Below are positions 1-9,181 of a DNA stretch of 64,000 bases, in pieces; the first letter of the stretch is position 1; every line of letters starts with the position of its first letter. The stretch comes from Gemmiger formicilis (lineage in GTDB: Bacteria > Bacillota > Clostridia > Oscillospirales > Ruminococcaceae), in contig NZ_JANGCG010000012.1 in NCBI RefSeq assembly GCF_024462815.1, forward strand, positions 1 to 64,000. The letters are read 5' to 3'. The position numbers and the translations under genes were made by a program. The notes below the pieces were generated by a model. The model had not been told where the DNA came from. It did no database searches and worked only from the letters and a program-made list of their open reading frames with translations.

Positions 1-79
1 AGCAGCTTGCACTTCTCGCTCGCCGTATCGGCACTTAGAATTATGCGGTATTGCCTTACCTACTAAAGGCGGTGGCATA

Positions 80-1663
80 ATGAACACATTTGAACAAAAA
101 TCCAATTCACTGGGCATTGAGCTCGGCTCCACCCGCATCAAGGCGGTGCTGGCCGCGCCGGACGGTACCGTGCTGGCCAGCGGTGCCCATGACTGGCAGA
201 ACCGGCTGGAGGGCGGCTACTGGACCTACCACCTTGACGATGTCTGGGCCGGGATCCAGGACGCCTACGCCCAGCTGAAGGCCGACTACCGCAGCCGGTA
301 CGGCCAGCCGCTGCAGACCGTGGGCGCGCTGGGCGTTTCGGCCATGATGCACGGCTATCTGCCGTTTGACAAGGCCGGGCACCAGCTGGCGGCGTTCCGC
401 ACATGGCGCAACACCACCACCCTGCCCGCCGCCACGGCGCTGACCGAGCGCTTCCACTTCAACATCCCGCAGCGGTGGAGCATTGCCCACCTCTATCAGG
501 CCATCCTCAACGGCGAGGAGCACGTCCGGGACGTTGCCTTCCTGACCACGTTGGCGGGCTATGTCCACTGGCAGCTCACCGGCAAGAAGGTGCTGGGCAT
601 CGGCGATGCCTCCGGCGTCTTTCCCATCGACAGCGCCCGCTGCGACTATGACGCGGCCATGCTGGCCTCCTTTGACGAGCTTCTTGCCCAGAACGGCCTG
701 CCCTATCATCTGCGCGATTTGCTGCCCACGGTGCTCTGCGCCGGGCAGGAAGCCGGTTCCCTGACCGAGGCGGGTGCCCGGCTGCTGGACCCCACCGGCG
801 ATTTGCCCGCCGGTATCCCGGTCTGCCCGCCCGAGGGGGACGCCGGTACCGGTATGGCCGCCACCAACAGCGTGGCTGCCCGCACCGGCAACGTCAGCGC
901 GGGCACCAGCGTGTTTGCGATGGTCGTGCTGGAGCGCCCGCTGCAGCAGGTGCACCCCGAGATCGATATGGTCACCACGCCGGACGGCCGCCCGGTGGCC
1001 ATGGTGCACTGCAACACCTGTACCTCCGATTTGGACGGCTGGGTCAGCCTTCTGGGCGAGATGACCGCGGCCGCGGGCGTGACGCTGACCAAAACCCAGC
1101 TGTACACCCTGTTCTACCAGAAGGCCCTTGCCGGGGCCCCCGACTGCGGCGGGCTTGTCAGCTTCAACTACTTCTCCGGCGAGCCGGTCACCGGCCTGAC
1201 CGAGGGGCGTCCCCTGTTTGTGCGCCGCCCCGATGCCGACTTCACGCTGGCCAACTTTGCCCGCGCCCAGCTCTACGCCTGTATGGCCACCCTGAAAATC
1301 GGCCTCGACATTCTGTTCGGGCAGGAGCGGGTCACGGTGGACGATCTGCTGGGCCACGGCGGGCTGTTCAAAGTACCTGTGGTGGGCCAGAAGCTGCTGG
1401 CCGGGGCGCTGGGTGTGCCGGTCTCGGTGATGCAGACCGCCGGTGAGGGCGGCCCGTGGGGTATGGCCCTGCTGGCCGGCTACCGGCTGCACCGTCAGGC
1501 CGGGCAGACGCTGGAGGAATATCTGCGCGACGCCATCTTTGCCAACGCCGAGGGCAGCACCGTGCAGCCTGACGCAGCGGACAGCCGCGGTTTTGCCGCA
1601 TTTTTACAGCAGTATACCCGGTGTCTTGCGGTGGAGCGTGCCGCCGCGGACGCGATGCAATAA
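80..1663 (+). CDS. araB: FGGY-family carbohydrate kinase, probable L-ribulokinase
   Basis: This 527-residue protein is a sugar kinase of the FGGY/actin-like ATPase fold. The N-terminal phosphate-binding motif [12 protein letters not shown] lies near residues 12-23, and a second glycine-rich ATP-binding stretch ([12 protein letters not shown]) near 255. Its gene sits 23 bases before araA and is followed by araD, so the substrate is most likely L-ribulose, phosphorylated in the cytosol to L-ribulose 5-phosphate. The N-terminus recalls the ribulokinases of Bifidobacterium and some Clostridia more than the E. coli AraB type. The chosen ATG follows an AAGGCGG stretch at 65-71. A xylulokinase-like or other ketopentose specificity cannot be excluded from sequence alone. 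Confidence 0.8.
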   Translation: MNTFEQKSNSLGIELGSTRIKAVLAAPDGTVLASGAHDWQNRLEGGYWTYHLDDVWAGIQDAYAQLKADYRSRYGQPLQTVGALGVSAMMHGYLPFDKAGHQLAAFRTWRNTTTLPAATALTERFHFNIPQRWSIAHLYQAILNGEEHVRDVAFLTTLAGYVHWQLTGKKVLGIGDASGVFPIDSARCDYDAAMLASFDELLAQNGLPYHLRDLLPTVLCAGQEAGSLTEAGARLLDPTGDLPAGIPVCPPEGDAGTGMAATNSVAARTGNVSAGTSVFAMVVLERPLQQVHPEIDMVTTPDGRPVAMVHCNTCTSDLDGWVSLLGEMTAAAGVTLTKTQLYTLFYQKALAGAPDCGGLVSFNYFSGEPVTGLTEGRPLFVRRPDADFTLANFARAQLYACMATLKIGLDILFGQERVTVDDLLGHGGLFKVPVVGQKLLAGALGVPVSVMQTAGEGGPWGMALLAGYRLHRQAGQTLEEYLRDAIFANAEGSTVQPDAADSRGFAAFLQQYTRCLAVERAAADAMQ

Positions 1664-1686
1664 GGCATACGTAGGAGGATGCAACC

Positions 1687-3165
1687 ATGGAAATGCAAAG
1701 CTATGAATTCTGGTTTGTGGTTGGCAGTCAGTCGCTGTACGGCCCCGAGGTGCTGGAAACCGTGGCCAACCGTGCGGCGGAGATGGTCGGGGCGCTGAAC
1801 GCCTCCGGCAATCTGCCCTGCAAGCTGGTCTACAAGGTCACCGCCAAGACCAACAAGGAAATCGCCGATGTGGTGCGCGAGGCCAACTATGACCCCCACT
1901 GCGCCGGTATCATCACCTGGTGCCACACCTTCAGCCCTTCCAAGATGTGGATCAACGGCTTTGCCAGCCTGCAAAAGCCGTACTGCCATTTTGCCACCCA
2001 GTACAACCGTGCAATCCCCAACGAGGAGATCGACATGGACTTTATGAACCTGAATCAGGCCGCGCACGGCGACCGCGAGCATGGGTTCATCGCCGCCCGG
2101 CTGCGTATGCCCCGCAAGATCATTGCCGGCTACTGGCAGGATGCGGACGTCCAGAAGCGTCTGGGCCGCTGGATGCGCACCGCGGTCGGCGTGGCCGTCT
2201 CCCGCGAGCTGAAAGTGATGCGCTTCGGCGACAATATGCGCGAGGTTGCCGTCACCGAGGGCGACAAGGTCGAGGTGCAGACCAAGCTGGGCTGGCAGGT
2301 CAACACCTGGGCCGTGGGCGACCTTGTCAAGGTGATGCACGAGGTCACCGACGCCGAGATCGACGCCCTGATGGAGGTCTACCGCGCCAGCTATGACTTT
2401 GCCACCGACAACCTTGACGCGGTGCGCTATCAGGCGCGGGAGGAGATCGCCATTAAGAAGATGCTGGACAGCGAGGGCTGCAAGGCGTTCAGCAACACCT
2501 TCCAGGATTTGTACGGTATGGAGCAGCTGCCCGGTCTGGCCAGCCAGCACCTGATGGCGCAGGGCTACGGCTACGGCGGCGAGGGCGACTGGAAGGTCGC
2601 CGCCATGACCGCCATCCTGAAGGCCATGGGCGAGGGCGGCAACGGCTGCTCGCTCTTTATGGAGGACTACACCTACAATCTGGTGCCCGGCGCGGAGTAC
2701 AGCCTGGGTGCCCATATGCTGGAGGTCTGCCCCTGCTGCGCGGCCGAGCGTCCCCGCATCGAGACCCACCCGCTGGGCATCGGTATGAACGAGAAGGACC
2801 CCGCCCGCCTTGTGTTTGAGGGCAAGCCCGGCAAGGCCATTGTGGTCAGCCTGATCGATATGGGCGGCCGCCTGCGCCTGATTTGCCAGGATATTGAGTG
2901 CGTCAAGCCCATCCTGCCCATGCCCAATCTGCCGGTGGCCCGCGTGATGTGGAAGGCACTGCCCAGCCTGACCACCGGCGTGGAGTGCTGGATCACCGCG
3001 GGCGGCGCGCACCACACGGTGCTGAGCTATGACGTGACCGCCGAGCAGATGCACGACTGGGCCAACATGATGGACATTGAGTTTGTCCACATTGGCAAGG
3101 ACACCACCCCCGAGGCGCTGGAGCACGATTTGTTCCTGGCCGACCTTGCGTGGAAGCTGAAGTGA
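1687..3165 (+). CDS. araA: L-arabinose isomerase
   Basis: This 492-residue enzyme interconverts L-arabinose and L-ribulose in the cytosol, the first step of arabinose catabolism. Length and content match the AraA family (about 475-500 residues): the N-terminal [16 protein letters not shown] motif (here [13 protein letters not shown]), the [12 protein letters not shown] segment near residue 78, and the [16 protein letters not shown] stretch near 317-332 that carries metal-binding acidic residues. The start is fixed by an AGGAGG ribosome binding site (GTAGGAGGATGCAACC) just upstream. It lies between the kinase and the 4-epimerase genes on the same strand with short gaps, which supports one transcript. 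Confidence 0.96.
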   Translation: MEMQSYEFWFVVGSQSLYGPEVLETVANRAAEMVGALNASGNLPCKLVYKVTAKTNKEIADVVREANYDPHCAGIITWCHTFSPSKMWINGFASLQKPYCHFATQYNRAIPNEEIDMDFMNLNQAAHGDREHGFIAARLRMPRKIIAGYWQDADVQKRLGRWMRTAVGVAVSRELKVMRFGDNMREVAVTEGDKVEVQTKLGWQVNTWAVGDLVKVMHEVTDAEIDALMEVYRASYDFATDNLDAVRYQAREEIAIKKMLDSEGCKAFSNTFQDLYGMEQLPGLASQHLMAQGYGYGGEGDWKVAAMTAILKAMGEGGNGCSLFMEDYTYNLVPGAEYSLGAHMLEVCPCCAAERPRIETHPLGIGMNEKDPARLVFEGKPGKAIVVSLIDMGGRLRLICQDIECVKPILPMPNLPVARVMWKALPSLTTGVECWITAGGAHHTVLSYDVTAEQMHDWANMMDIEFVHIGKDTTPEALEHDLFLADLAWKLK

Positions 3166-3173
3166 GGCACCCT

Positions 3174-3869
3174 ATGCTGGAAGAACTGAAACAACAGGTC
3201 TACGCGGCCAATATGGAGCTGCCCCGCCGCGGCCTTGTGACCTTTACCTGGGGCAATGTGTCGGGCATCGACCGCGAAAAGGGCCTCGTGGTCATCAAGC
3301 CGTCCGGTGTGGAATATGACGAACTGACGCCGGAAAAGCTCGTTGTGATGAGCCTTGACGGCGAGCGTGTGGAGGGGGAGCTCAACCCTTCCAGCGATAC
3401 CAAAACCCATCTGGAGCTCTACAAGGCGTTCCCCACGCTGGGCGGCATTGTGCACACCCACAGCCCCTACGCGGTGGCGTGGGCGCAGGCCGGGGCGGAC
3501 ATCCCCTGCTACGGCACCACCCACGCGGATTACTTCTACGGCCCCATCCCCTGCGCCCGCCACCTGACCAAAGAAGAGCTGGACGAGGATTACGAGAAAA
3601 ACACCGGCAAGGTCATTATAGAGACCTTTACCGGCCGCGGCATTGACCCGGTGGCCGTGCCGGGGGTCATCTGCCACAGCCACGGCCCCTTCACCTGGGG
3701 CAAGGATGCCGCGCAGGCCGTCTACCACGCGGTTGTGCTGGAGGAGGTCGCCAAGATGGCCCTGCTGACACGGCAGATTGCCCCCAACGCCGCTGCCGCC
3801 CCGCAGTATCTGCAGGACAAGCACTACTTGCGCAAGCATGGCCCCAACGCCTACTACGGCCAGAAATAA
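3174..3869 (+). CDS. araD: L-ribulose-5-phosphate 4-epimerase
   Basis: This 231-residue class II aldolase/epimerase converts L-ribulose 5-phosphate to D-xylulose 5-phosphate, feeding the pentose phosphate pathway. The zinc site shows as [12 protein letters not shown] near residues 93-104 and a later HSHGPF near 167; the N-terminal substrate loop TWGNVSG is also present. The open frame extends upstream to a GTG at 3150, but that would overlap the end of araA. The ATG at 3174 gives the expected family N-terminus ([13 protein letters not shown]) and follows a GTGAGG motif that overlaps the araA stop, pointing to translational coupling. Confidence 0.95.
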   Translation: MLEELKQQVYAANMELPRRGLVTFTWGNVSGIDREKGLVVIKPSGVEYDELTPEKLVVMSLDGERVEGELNPSSDTKTHLELYKAFPTLGGIVHTHSPYAVAWAQAGADIPCYGTTHADYFYGPIPCARHLTKEELDEDYEKNTGKVIIETFTGRGIDPVAVPGVICHSHGPFTWGKDAAQAVYHAVVLEEVAKMALLTRQIAPNAAAAPQYLQDKHYLRKHGPNAYYGQK

Positions 3870-3903
3870 CGGCTGCTATTCATTCAAGAAAGGACGATAT
3901 ACA

Positions 3904-4563
3904 ATGAAATTCTTTATTGATACTGCCAACGTTGCCGAAATCCGCAAGGCCAATGATATGGGCGTGATTGCCGGTGTCACCACCAACCCCAGCCTGATTG
4001 CCAAGGAAGGCCGCGACTACGCCGAGACGCTGGCCGAAATCGCCACCATCGTGGACGGCCCCATCAGCGGCGAGGTCAAAGCCACCACCACCGACGCCGA
4101 GACGATGGTCAAGGAGGGCGAGGCCATCTACGCGCTCGACCCCAAGCATATGGTTGTCAAGATTCCTATGACTGTTGAGGGCCTCAAAGCCATCAAGGCG
4201 CTGTCCGCCAAGGGCATCCCCACCAACTGCACGCTGATTTTCAGCGCCAATCAGGCCCTGCTGGCCGCCCGCGCCGGTGCCACCTACGTCAGCCCCTTCT
4301 TAGGGCGTCTTGACGACATCTCCCAGCCCGGCATCGAGCTGGTTCAGAACATCCACGATATCTTCCTGAATTATCCTGACATCGAAACCCAGATTATCGC
4401 CGCCAGCGTGCGCAACCCCATCCACGTGCAGGACTGCGCACTGGCCGGTGCGGACATCGCCACCGTCCCCTACAAGGTCATCGAGCAGATGGTCCACCAC
4501 CCGCTGACCGATGCCGGCATTGAGAAGTTCAAGGCCGACTATAGCAAGGTTTTTGGCGAGTAA
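3904..4563 (+). CDS. tal: Transaldolase (TalC/FSA-type, short form)
   Basis: This 219-residue TIM-barrel enzyme belongs to the short transaldolase / fructose-6-phosphate aldolase family. The Schiff-base lysine is in MVVKIPMT near residue 85. The motif ISGEV near residue 58 carries Glu where true fructose-6-phosphate aldolases have Gln, so transaldolase activity is the better call. It would handle the sedoheptulose and fructose phosphates produced downstream of arabinose. The ATG at 3904 is preceded by AGAAAGGACG. It closes the arabinose operon and is followed by a strong terminator. Confidence 0.88.
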   Translation: MKFFIDTANVAEIRKANDMGVIAGVTTNPSLIAKEGRDYAETLAEIATIVDGPISGEVKATTTDAETMVKEGEAIYALDPKHMVVKIPMTVEGLKAIKALSAKGIPTNCTLIFSANQALLAARAGATYVSPFLGRLDDISQPGIELVQNIHDIFLNYPDIETQIIAASVRNPIHVQDCALAGADIATVPYKVIEQMVHHPLTDAGIEKFKADYSKVFGE

Positions 4564-4593
4564 TTCCCTTACCATTCTCTTCCTGTCTTCCAT

Positions 4594-4638
4594 AAAAAAG
4601 CTGTGCAGCGCCGTTTTTGGTACTGCACAGCTTTTTTG
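4594..4638 (+). terminator. Rho-independent terminator of the arabinose operon
   Basis: The stem GCTGTGCAG / CTGCACAGC is flanked by an A-run before and a T-run after (CTTTTTT), with a 14-base loop. The A and T runs make it usable in both directions, serving the arabinose genes on the plus strand and possibly the minus-strand gene ending at 4748. Confidence 0.88.
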
Positions 4639-4659
4639 TTGTCCATCGTGCAGAAGTAG

Positions 4660-4735
4660 AATAGCTGCCGCGCACCCCTTGGCCACCTCTGCGAGGGGGC
4701 TGCCGCCGCAGCGGCTGGGGGAGAGAACCTTGCGG
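4660..4735. repeat. Intergenic GC-rich repeat fragment
   Basis: The stretch around 4674-4725 (CCCCTTGGCCACCTC..., GAGGGGGCTGCCGCC, GGCTGGGGGAGAG) has the look of an intergenic repeat common in gut Ruminococcaceae. It contains inverted elements (GGCTGCCGCCGCAGC). It codes for nothing obvious. The family assignment is from memory and tentative. Confidence 0.35.
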
Positions 4736-4747
4736 CTATCGCACAGC

Positions 4748-5380
4748 TTACGCCTGCGGCGTAGTATCGCTATTGTCCGTGGTCGGGGTCTCCTCCGGCT
4801 GGGTGGTCTGCGCGTAAATCGGGCCCTCGTGCGGCTGGGCATCCGGCTGCTCGTAGCTCACGTTGGGGTGGTCCTTGCTCGGCGCGGGCTGCTCGTAGGT
4901 GATCTCCTGCTTCGGGTGGGCGGCACGGTAGTTGTTGTACTTGTCCACCAGCTCATCATAGGAATAGCCATCCTTCGGGATGCCCAGATACTCATAGCTG
5001 CCAAAGCCCAGAATCATATTGAAGATGGGGTCCAGCAGGACAAGGCCGATGGCGAAGCCGATGCCCTGCCCGAAGGCGACCGACTGGCGGTACTTTGTGA
5101 TAATGGCGATGATAGCGGCCAGAAGCGTAAACAGCGTGCTAAAAACCGGGATACCGGCGGCGGCCACGCTCAGCACCAGCGGCACAAGGAAAAGCCAGCC
5201 ATTGCCCCAATAAATTTTGAACTCAATGTAGCTGTTGTAGAACGGCACAATGGATGCCCAGCCGGGCTGCCCCGCCTTGGCGAAAATCCGCCACCCCGCA
5301 ACAACCTTGAGCACCACCCAGATGACGCCCAGCAGCCAGAAGGTGCTGAAAAGACCCATGATTGCCTGATAATCGTACAT
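4748..5380 (-). CDS. DUF5684-type small multipass membrane protein
   Basis: This 210-residue protein has an N-terminal hydrophobic region with about four membrane segments (residues about 5-28, 55-75, 78-98, 105-125). A polar Pro/Gln/Glu/Thr-rich tail follows from about 150 to the end (YEQP repeats, TTPQA terminus). The pattern GWRIFAKAGQPGWASIVPFYNSY near residues 24-46 is typical of the DUF5684 family, whose function is unknown. The open frame continues upstream to 5479, but the ATG at 5380 has a GAGGAG ribosome binding site (AAAGAGGAGCGTGAATTCT) and is preferred. It appears to be a single-gene unit. Confidence 0.7.
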   Translation of the reverse strand: MYDYQAIMGLFSTFWLLGVIWVVLKVVAGWRIFAKAGQPGWASIVPFYNSYIEFKIYWGNGWLFLVPLVLSVAAAGIPVFSTLFTLLAAIIAIITKYRQSVAFGQGIGFAIGLVLLDPIFNMILGFGSYEYLGIPKDGYSYDELVDKYNNYRAAHPKQEITYEQPAPSKDHPNVSYEQPDAQPHEGPIYAQTTQPEETPTTDNSDTTPQA

Positions 5381-5541
5381 AGAATTCACGCTCCTCTTTA
5401 TTTTGCGGTCGGTCCGCGGTTCAGGGCGCAGGGCCTCCCTTTTCGACAGTATAGCACAAATTTTGCCCCATAACAACAAGAATTTGTCATTTTGTCAAAA
5501 AACAAATGATAGATAAATCAGGTGGTATACCCGGAAATTAG

Positions 5542-5578
5542 GGCAGCCCGGGCCGGGCATACCCCGGGGGCGGCTGCC
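5542..5578. repeat. Palindromic GC-rich repeat, possible terminator of the LRR gene
   Basis: Inverted arms GGCAGCC and GGCTGCC enclose a GGGCCGGGCATACCCCGG core, the same GGGCCGGGCA-type core as the other GTAGGGG palindromes in this window. It lies just 3' of the minus-strand surface-protein gene and could fold as its transcript end. Confidence 0.5.
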
Positions 5579-5599
5579 GTTCACCGGCCAGCCACCCTC

Positions 5600-8500
5600 T
5601 TACCGCCTATAATAATGCTTGTTCTCCCTGCGCCGTGGCAGAACAACCCTCACAACCACCAGCCCGCCAATGCCGCAGGCGGCGGCAACTATCGCCACAA
5701 TGCCCCAGACCGGCAGCCCGGTGCGGGCCGGTTTGGTCGGCTCAACGGCGGGCGTCGCGGTCGGTGCCGGGGTCACGGTCGGTGTCGGTGCGGGTGTTTC
5801 GGTGGGGGCTGCGGTCGGCGTGGCCTGCGGGGTGGCCGTGGGGCGGCTTGCCGTGCTGCCCGCAGAGCCAGCCGCAGGCGCGGGCGTGGCGGCCAGCGCG
5901 GCGGTGTCGGTGTAGCCCTTGACGTTCGGGTAGCCGCTGAGCTGCACGGTGGTGACCGCCCCGCAGTGGTCGCAGCGGTAGCCGTCTGCCACGGCAGTCC
6001 AGTTGTGGTAGCCGCACTGCTTGCAGGTGTAGTATATGCTGTCATCCGGCGTGGGCGCGGGCGTCGCAGTCGGGGCCGGTGTGGCCGTCGGCACAGGGGT
6101 TGCCGTCGGCGCAACCGTGGGTGCCGGGGTCGGCGTGGCCGTGGGTGCCGGGGTCGGGGTTGCCGTGGGCGCGGGTACTTCCTGCACCTCCAGCTTCAGG
6201 TACCACTCCGGCGTGGCCTTCCGCTCGCAGCTGCGCACGCCTGCATCCACCACTTTATACGTTACACCGTCATTTAAAAAGAGCTCCGTCTCGCTCGGGT
6301 AGATTGAAATCCCGCCAATGTACGCAGCCCCCGGGTAGTCCTTCGGCAGATAAAATTCCAGTATAATCGGGTGCTCGCCGGTTGCAAACTCATCCGCCGA
6401 GCTGTGCAGCAGCGCGGTGCTCGTAAATTCCTTGGTCGTGACCTCGTTGCCGACACAGCCCAGCAAATCTGCCAGCGTGCTGCCGCCGCCGGTAATGCCG
6501 CTGATGTCGCTTGTGCCGCTGTAGCCAACCACGTTCTCGCTCAGGGTGTAGCGGGCGGCCTCCCAGTGCAGGTTCTCGCCCACGGTCTTGAACTGGTCAT
6601 AGCCGCCCACGCCATATTCCGCGATGGCACGCTGTTTATAGCGGCTGTTCTCGTTCTGGCAGGCCAGTATGTACGCATAATTGTGCGCGGAATAGTTCAC
6701 AATGTTGGGGTTGTCCTCCGCCACCAGCGAGAACCCGCTGTTGAACGCCTGATACAGCGGCAGCCACGTGTCAATCGCGGCGTTGTCGGCAAAGGTGCGG
6801 TAGTCGGCGTACGGCGCTTTGGGCGCGCTGCCGCCGCTGACTGTGACCGTGGCAACAAAATACCGCTGCCCGACCACGGCATAAATCTCGGCGGTGCCGT
6901 TGGCCACGGCGGTGATGGTGCCGCTGCCGCTCACGGTTGCCACCGTGTTGTCAGAGGACGCATACTGCACCAGCTTTGCCGGGGCGTTGGCCACGGTAAA
7001 ATCGGCGCTCTCCCCCGCCTGCAGGCGGAACGCCGCCGCGCTGGCCTGCGGCTCGCCGGTAAAGCAGGCCACCTCGTTCTGCAGCGCGTAGTCCAGCACG
7101 GCCGTGTTGTCGGCCCCCGCACGGAGCGAGAACCCCTCGGTGTGCTTTTCCTCGCCCATATCATCGCCATAGCCCACCGCACGCTTGCCCAGCGTGGTCA
7201 CGCTGTCGGGCAGCGTCACCGTTTTGGTAGCGGTGTTGACGATGGCGTGCGGGCCGATTTTGGTCACGCCGCTCGGCACGGTGAAGGCCTCCGCCCCGCC
7301 CAGATACGCCACCAGCGTCTTGTCATCGTCGGCGTACAGCGCGCCGTCCGCCCAGGTGTAGTGCGGGTTGGTGGGCTTCAGCGTCAGCGTGATGCCCTGC
7401 CCGCACCCGGCAAAGGCCGCAGCGGTAAGGCTGGTCACGGTGTCCGGCAGCGCCAGCGTTTCCAGCGCACTGCAGGAGGCAAACGCGCCGTCCTTAATCG
7501 TGCGCAGGCCCTCGGTCAGGGCCACAGTGGAAAGCGCCCGGCAGCCCCGGAACGTCCCGGCTTTGAGCACGGTCACGCCCTGCGGAATGTTGATGCTTTG
7601 CAGGCCGCTGCACATGGCAAAGGCCCGGCTGCCGATTTCCTTCACGCTGTCCGGCAGCTGAATTTCCGTAATATAGCTTGCTTCAAAGAACGCATTATCG
7701 GCAATTTTTGTCACGCCTTCCGGCACGGTAAACACCACCGGGTCCGCGCTGGAGCCGCCGTCCTCGTCAAGCGCTGCAGGCGTTTCCGGTTCGCCCGCGG
7801 GTGCGCCCCACATCGCCGGGACGCTCAGCAGCGCAGTTCCATCCTTCGTGTACAGCGCGCCGTCCACGGCGGTGTAGGCCGTGTTGCCCGCGGCCACGGT
7901 GTAGGCCGCAAGGCCGCCGCCCATCGTGCTCACGTCATTCAGCGGCAAGCCGATTTTCGTGACCGATGCCGGGATGTTCAGCTCGTCCAGCGTCAGCCCC
8001 GCAAACGCCCGCTTGCCAATCGTTGTAACGCCCTCGCCGAGCGTGACCTCCGTCAGGCCGCTCTCCGCAAACGCGCCCTCGCCAATGGCGGCGCAGCGCA
8101 GCTCGGCCTTGTTCAGGCTGCTGTGCAGGAACGCATAGTCGCCGATGCTGGTGAGCTTGCTGGGCAGCGCGATGGTTTTCATCCCGCAGTTCACAAAGGC
8201 GCGGTCGCCGATGGCGGTCATCGTGTCGGGCAGGGTGACGCTTGCAAGCTCGGTGCAGCCGTAAAAGGTCTGCGCGGGCAGCGTGGTCAGCCCCTTGCCG
8301 ATGGTGGCGCTGGTCAGCGCCGCACACTCCGAGAAGGCGTGGATGCCCATTTGGGTCACGCTGTCGGGGATGGTGATGGAGGTGAGCGCGCGGCAGCAGT
8401 AGAAGGCGCTGTCGCCAAGGCTTTTTACGCTGTCCGGCAGTTCCACCGTCTCCAGCCGGGCGCAGCTGAAGAACGCGCCCTCGCCCACCGTGACAAGGCT

Positions 8501-8830
8501 GCCCGGCAGGCTGACCGTGGTCAGGCCGGTGCAGTCGTTGAAGGCGAAATCGCCGATTTCGGTCACGCCGTCCGGGATGGTGACGGCGGTCAGGCTCTGG
8601 TTTTGGGCAAAGGCGCTCTCGCCGATTTTGGTCACCGCCGCGCCGCCCAGCTTTTCGGGCAGTACCAGCGCGGTGTCAGCGCCGTCATAGCCGGTGATAA
8701 CGGCGGTACCATCCGCGCCGATGGTATAGGTATACCCGGCGTCGCTGTCCGCAAAAGCAGCCGGGGCGAACACAGAGACCGACAGCAGCACCGCGGAAAA
8801 TGCTGCCGCCCGCAGAGTCGAACGAACCAT
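5600..8830 (-). CDS. BspA-like leucine-rich-repeat surface protein with Ig-like domain, zinc-ribbon and C-terminal anchor
   Basis: This 1076-residue exported protein starts with a signal peptide (residues about 1-27, ending AAFADSD). Roughly a dozen LRR_5/BspA-type repeats follow (pattern VTxIGExAFxxCxxLTxVTLPDSV) over about residues 50-540, then a bacterial Ig-like Big_2 segment near 605-665. Next come an unassigned globular region, a Pro/Thr/Ala-rich linker (PTATPTPAP repeats), a CxxC...CDHC zinc-ribbon-like module, a second PT-rich linker and a C-terminal hydrophobic helix with an Arg-rich tail. The sequence TGLPVWG just before the helix resembles, but is not, a canonical LPxTG sorting signal. 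BspA-type proteins generally mediate adhesion. The ATG at 8830 has AAAGGA at good spacing; upstream ATGs do not. Confidence 0.85.
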   Translation of the reverse strand: MVRSTLRAAAFSAVLLSVSVFAPAAFADSDAGYTYTIGADGTAVITGYDGADTALVLPEKLGGAAVTKIGESAFAQNQSLTAVTIPDGVTEIGDFAFNDCTGLTTVSLPGSLVTVGEGAFFSCARLETVELPDSVKSLGDSAFYCCRALTSITIPDSVTQMGIHAFSECAALTSATIGKGLTTLPAQTFYGCTELASVTLPDTMTAIGDRAFVNCGMKTIALPSKLTSIGDYAFLHSSLNKAELRCAAIGEGAFAESGLTEVTLGEGVTTIGKRAFAGLTLDELNIPASVTKIGLPLNDVSTMGGGLAAYTVAAGNTAYTAVDGALYTKDGTALLSVPAMWGAPAGEPETPAALDEDGGSSADPVVFTVPEGVTKIADNAFFEASYITEIQLPDSVKEIGSRAFAMCSGLQSINIPQGVTVLKAGTFRGCRALSTVALTEGLRTIKDGAFASCSALETLALPDTVTSLTAAAFAGCGQGITLTLKPTNPHYTWADGALYADDDKTLVAYLGGAEAFTVPSGVTKIGPHAIVNTATKTVTLPDSVTTLGKRAVGYGDDMGEEKHTEGFSLRAGADNTAVLDYALQNEVACFTGEPQASAAAFRLQAGESADFTVANAPAKLVQYASSDNTVATVSGSGTITAVANGTAEIYAVVGQRYFVATVTVSGGSAPKAPYADYRTFADNAAIDTWLPLYQAFNSGFSLVAEDNPNIVNYSAHNYAYILACQNENSRYKQRAIAEYGVGGYDQFKTVGENLHWEAARYTLSENVVGYSGTSDISGITGGGSTLADLLGCVGNEVTTKEFTSTALLHSSADEFATGEHPIILEFYLPKDYPGAAYIGGISIYPSETELFLNDGVTYKVVDAGVRSCERKATPEWYLKLEVQEVPAPTATPTPAPTATPTPAPTVAPTATPVPTATPAPTATPAPTPDDSIYYTCKQCGYHNWTAVADGYRCDHCGAVTTVQLSGYPNVKGYTDTAALAATPAPAAGSAGSTASRPTATPQATPTAAPTETPAPTPTVTPAPTATPAVEPTKPARTGLPVWGIVAIVAAACGIGGLVVVRVVLPRRRENKHYYRR

Positions 8831-8973
8831 AATGCGCATCCTTTCACTGAAACGGCTTCGTATACCTATATTAAACCACATTTCGCCGTAAATGTGTGTA
8901 AATTTTTGCACGAAATTTGGAATTTTTTGAAGGTGACTTCATCCCCGCCCCTACCGCACTATTCCAGGAGACT

Positions 8974-9067
8974 GTAGGGCGGGATGACCCCATCCCGCCG
9001 CAACCTCACGCCGCCTCCTTCCCCCGGTTCGCCACCCACCCAAACTATTTATTATCTATTATTTTTT
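8974..9067. repeat. Composite repeat: GTAGGGCGG palindrome plus AT/CCACCCACC block
   Basis: The palindrome GTAGGGCGGGATG-N4-CATCCCGCC is followed at 9032 by CCACCCACCCAAAC and ATTTATTATCTATTATTTTTT. The second block, read on the minus strand (AATAATAGATAATAAAT then GTTTGGGTGGGTGG), recurs at 15768-15815, where it is again joined to a GC-rich palindrome. Confidence 0.6.
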
Positions 9068-9100
9068 CAGTAAATTTCCCAAACATTTCGCAAAATTTCA

Positions 9101-9129
9101 TTGTATTTCACAGAGCTTTCGTGTACAAT
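9101..9129 (+). promoter_or_regulatory. Promoter of the RepA-like ATPase gene
   Basis: TTGTAT (9101-9106) and TACAAT (9124-9129) are separated by 17 bases. The start codon at 9182 lies about 45 bases beyond the expected transcript start. Confidence 0.6.
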
Positions 9130-9181
9130 TAGATACAACCTTAAGTGGTTATATAACGTCAAATTACAACAAGGAGGTTCT

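Larger units (their letters stand above)
8831..9181. other. Intergenic region with two repeat types and one promoter
   Basis: This gap of about 350 bases separates divergent genes. It holds a GTAGGGCGGGATG / CATCCCGCC palindrome (8974-8999), a CCACCCACCC plus AT-rich block (9032-9067) that matches the inverse of one at 15768-15815, and a good promoter for the downstream ATPase at 9101-9129. No gene was seen in it. Confidence 0.6.

Noticed and set aside
1..79. Possible C-terminal end of an upstream gene (open to a TAA at 64)
   Set aside because: Only 21 codons are visible and they show no recognisable motif; not enough to call.
107..3126. Long minus-strand open frames opposite araB and araA (461 and 543 codons)
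   Set aside because: Complementary-frame artefacts of GC-rich genes with well recognised products on the plus strand.
6030..6175. Tandem DNA repeat as a mobile or satellite element
   Set aside because: It is the coding sequence for the PT-rich linker of the surface protein and stays in frame.
6371..8977. 868-codon plus-strand open frame
   Set aside because: Shadow of the LRR surface-protein gene; Arg/Gly/Val/His-rich sequence with no motif.
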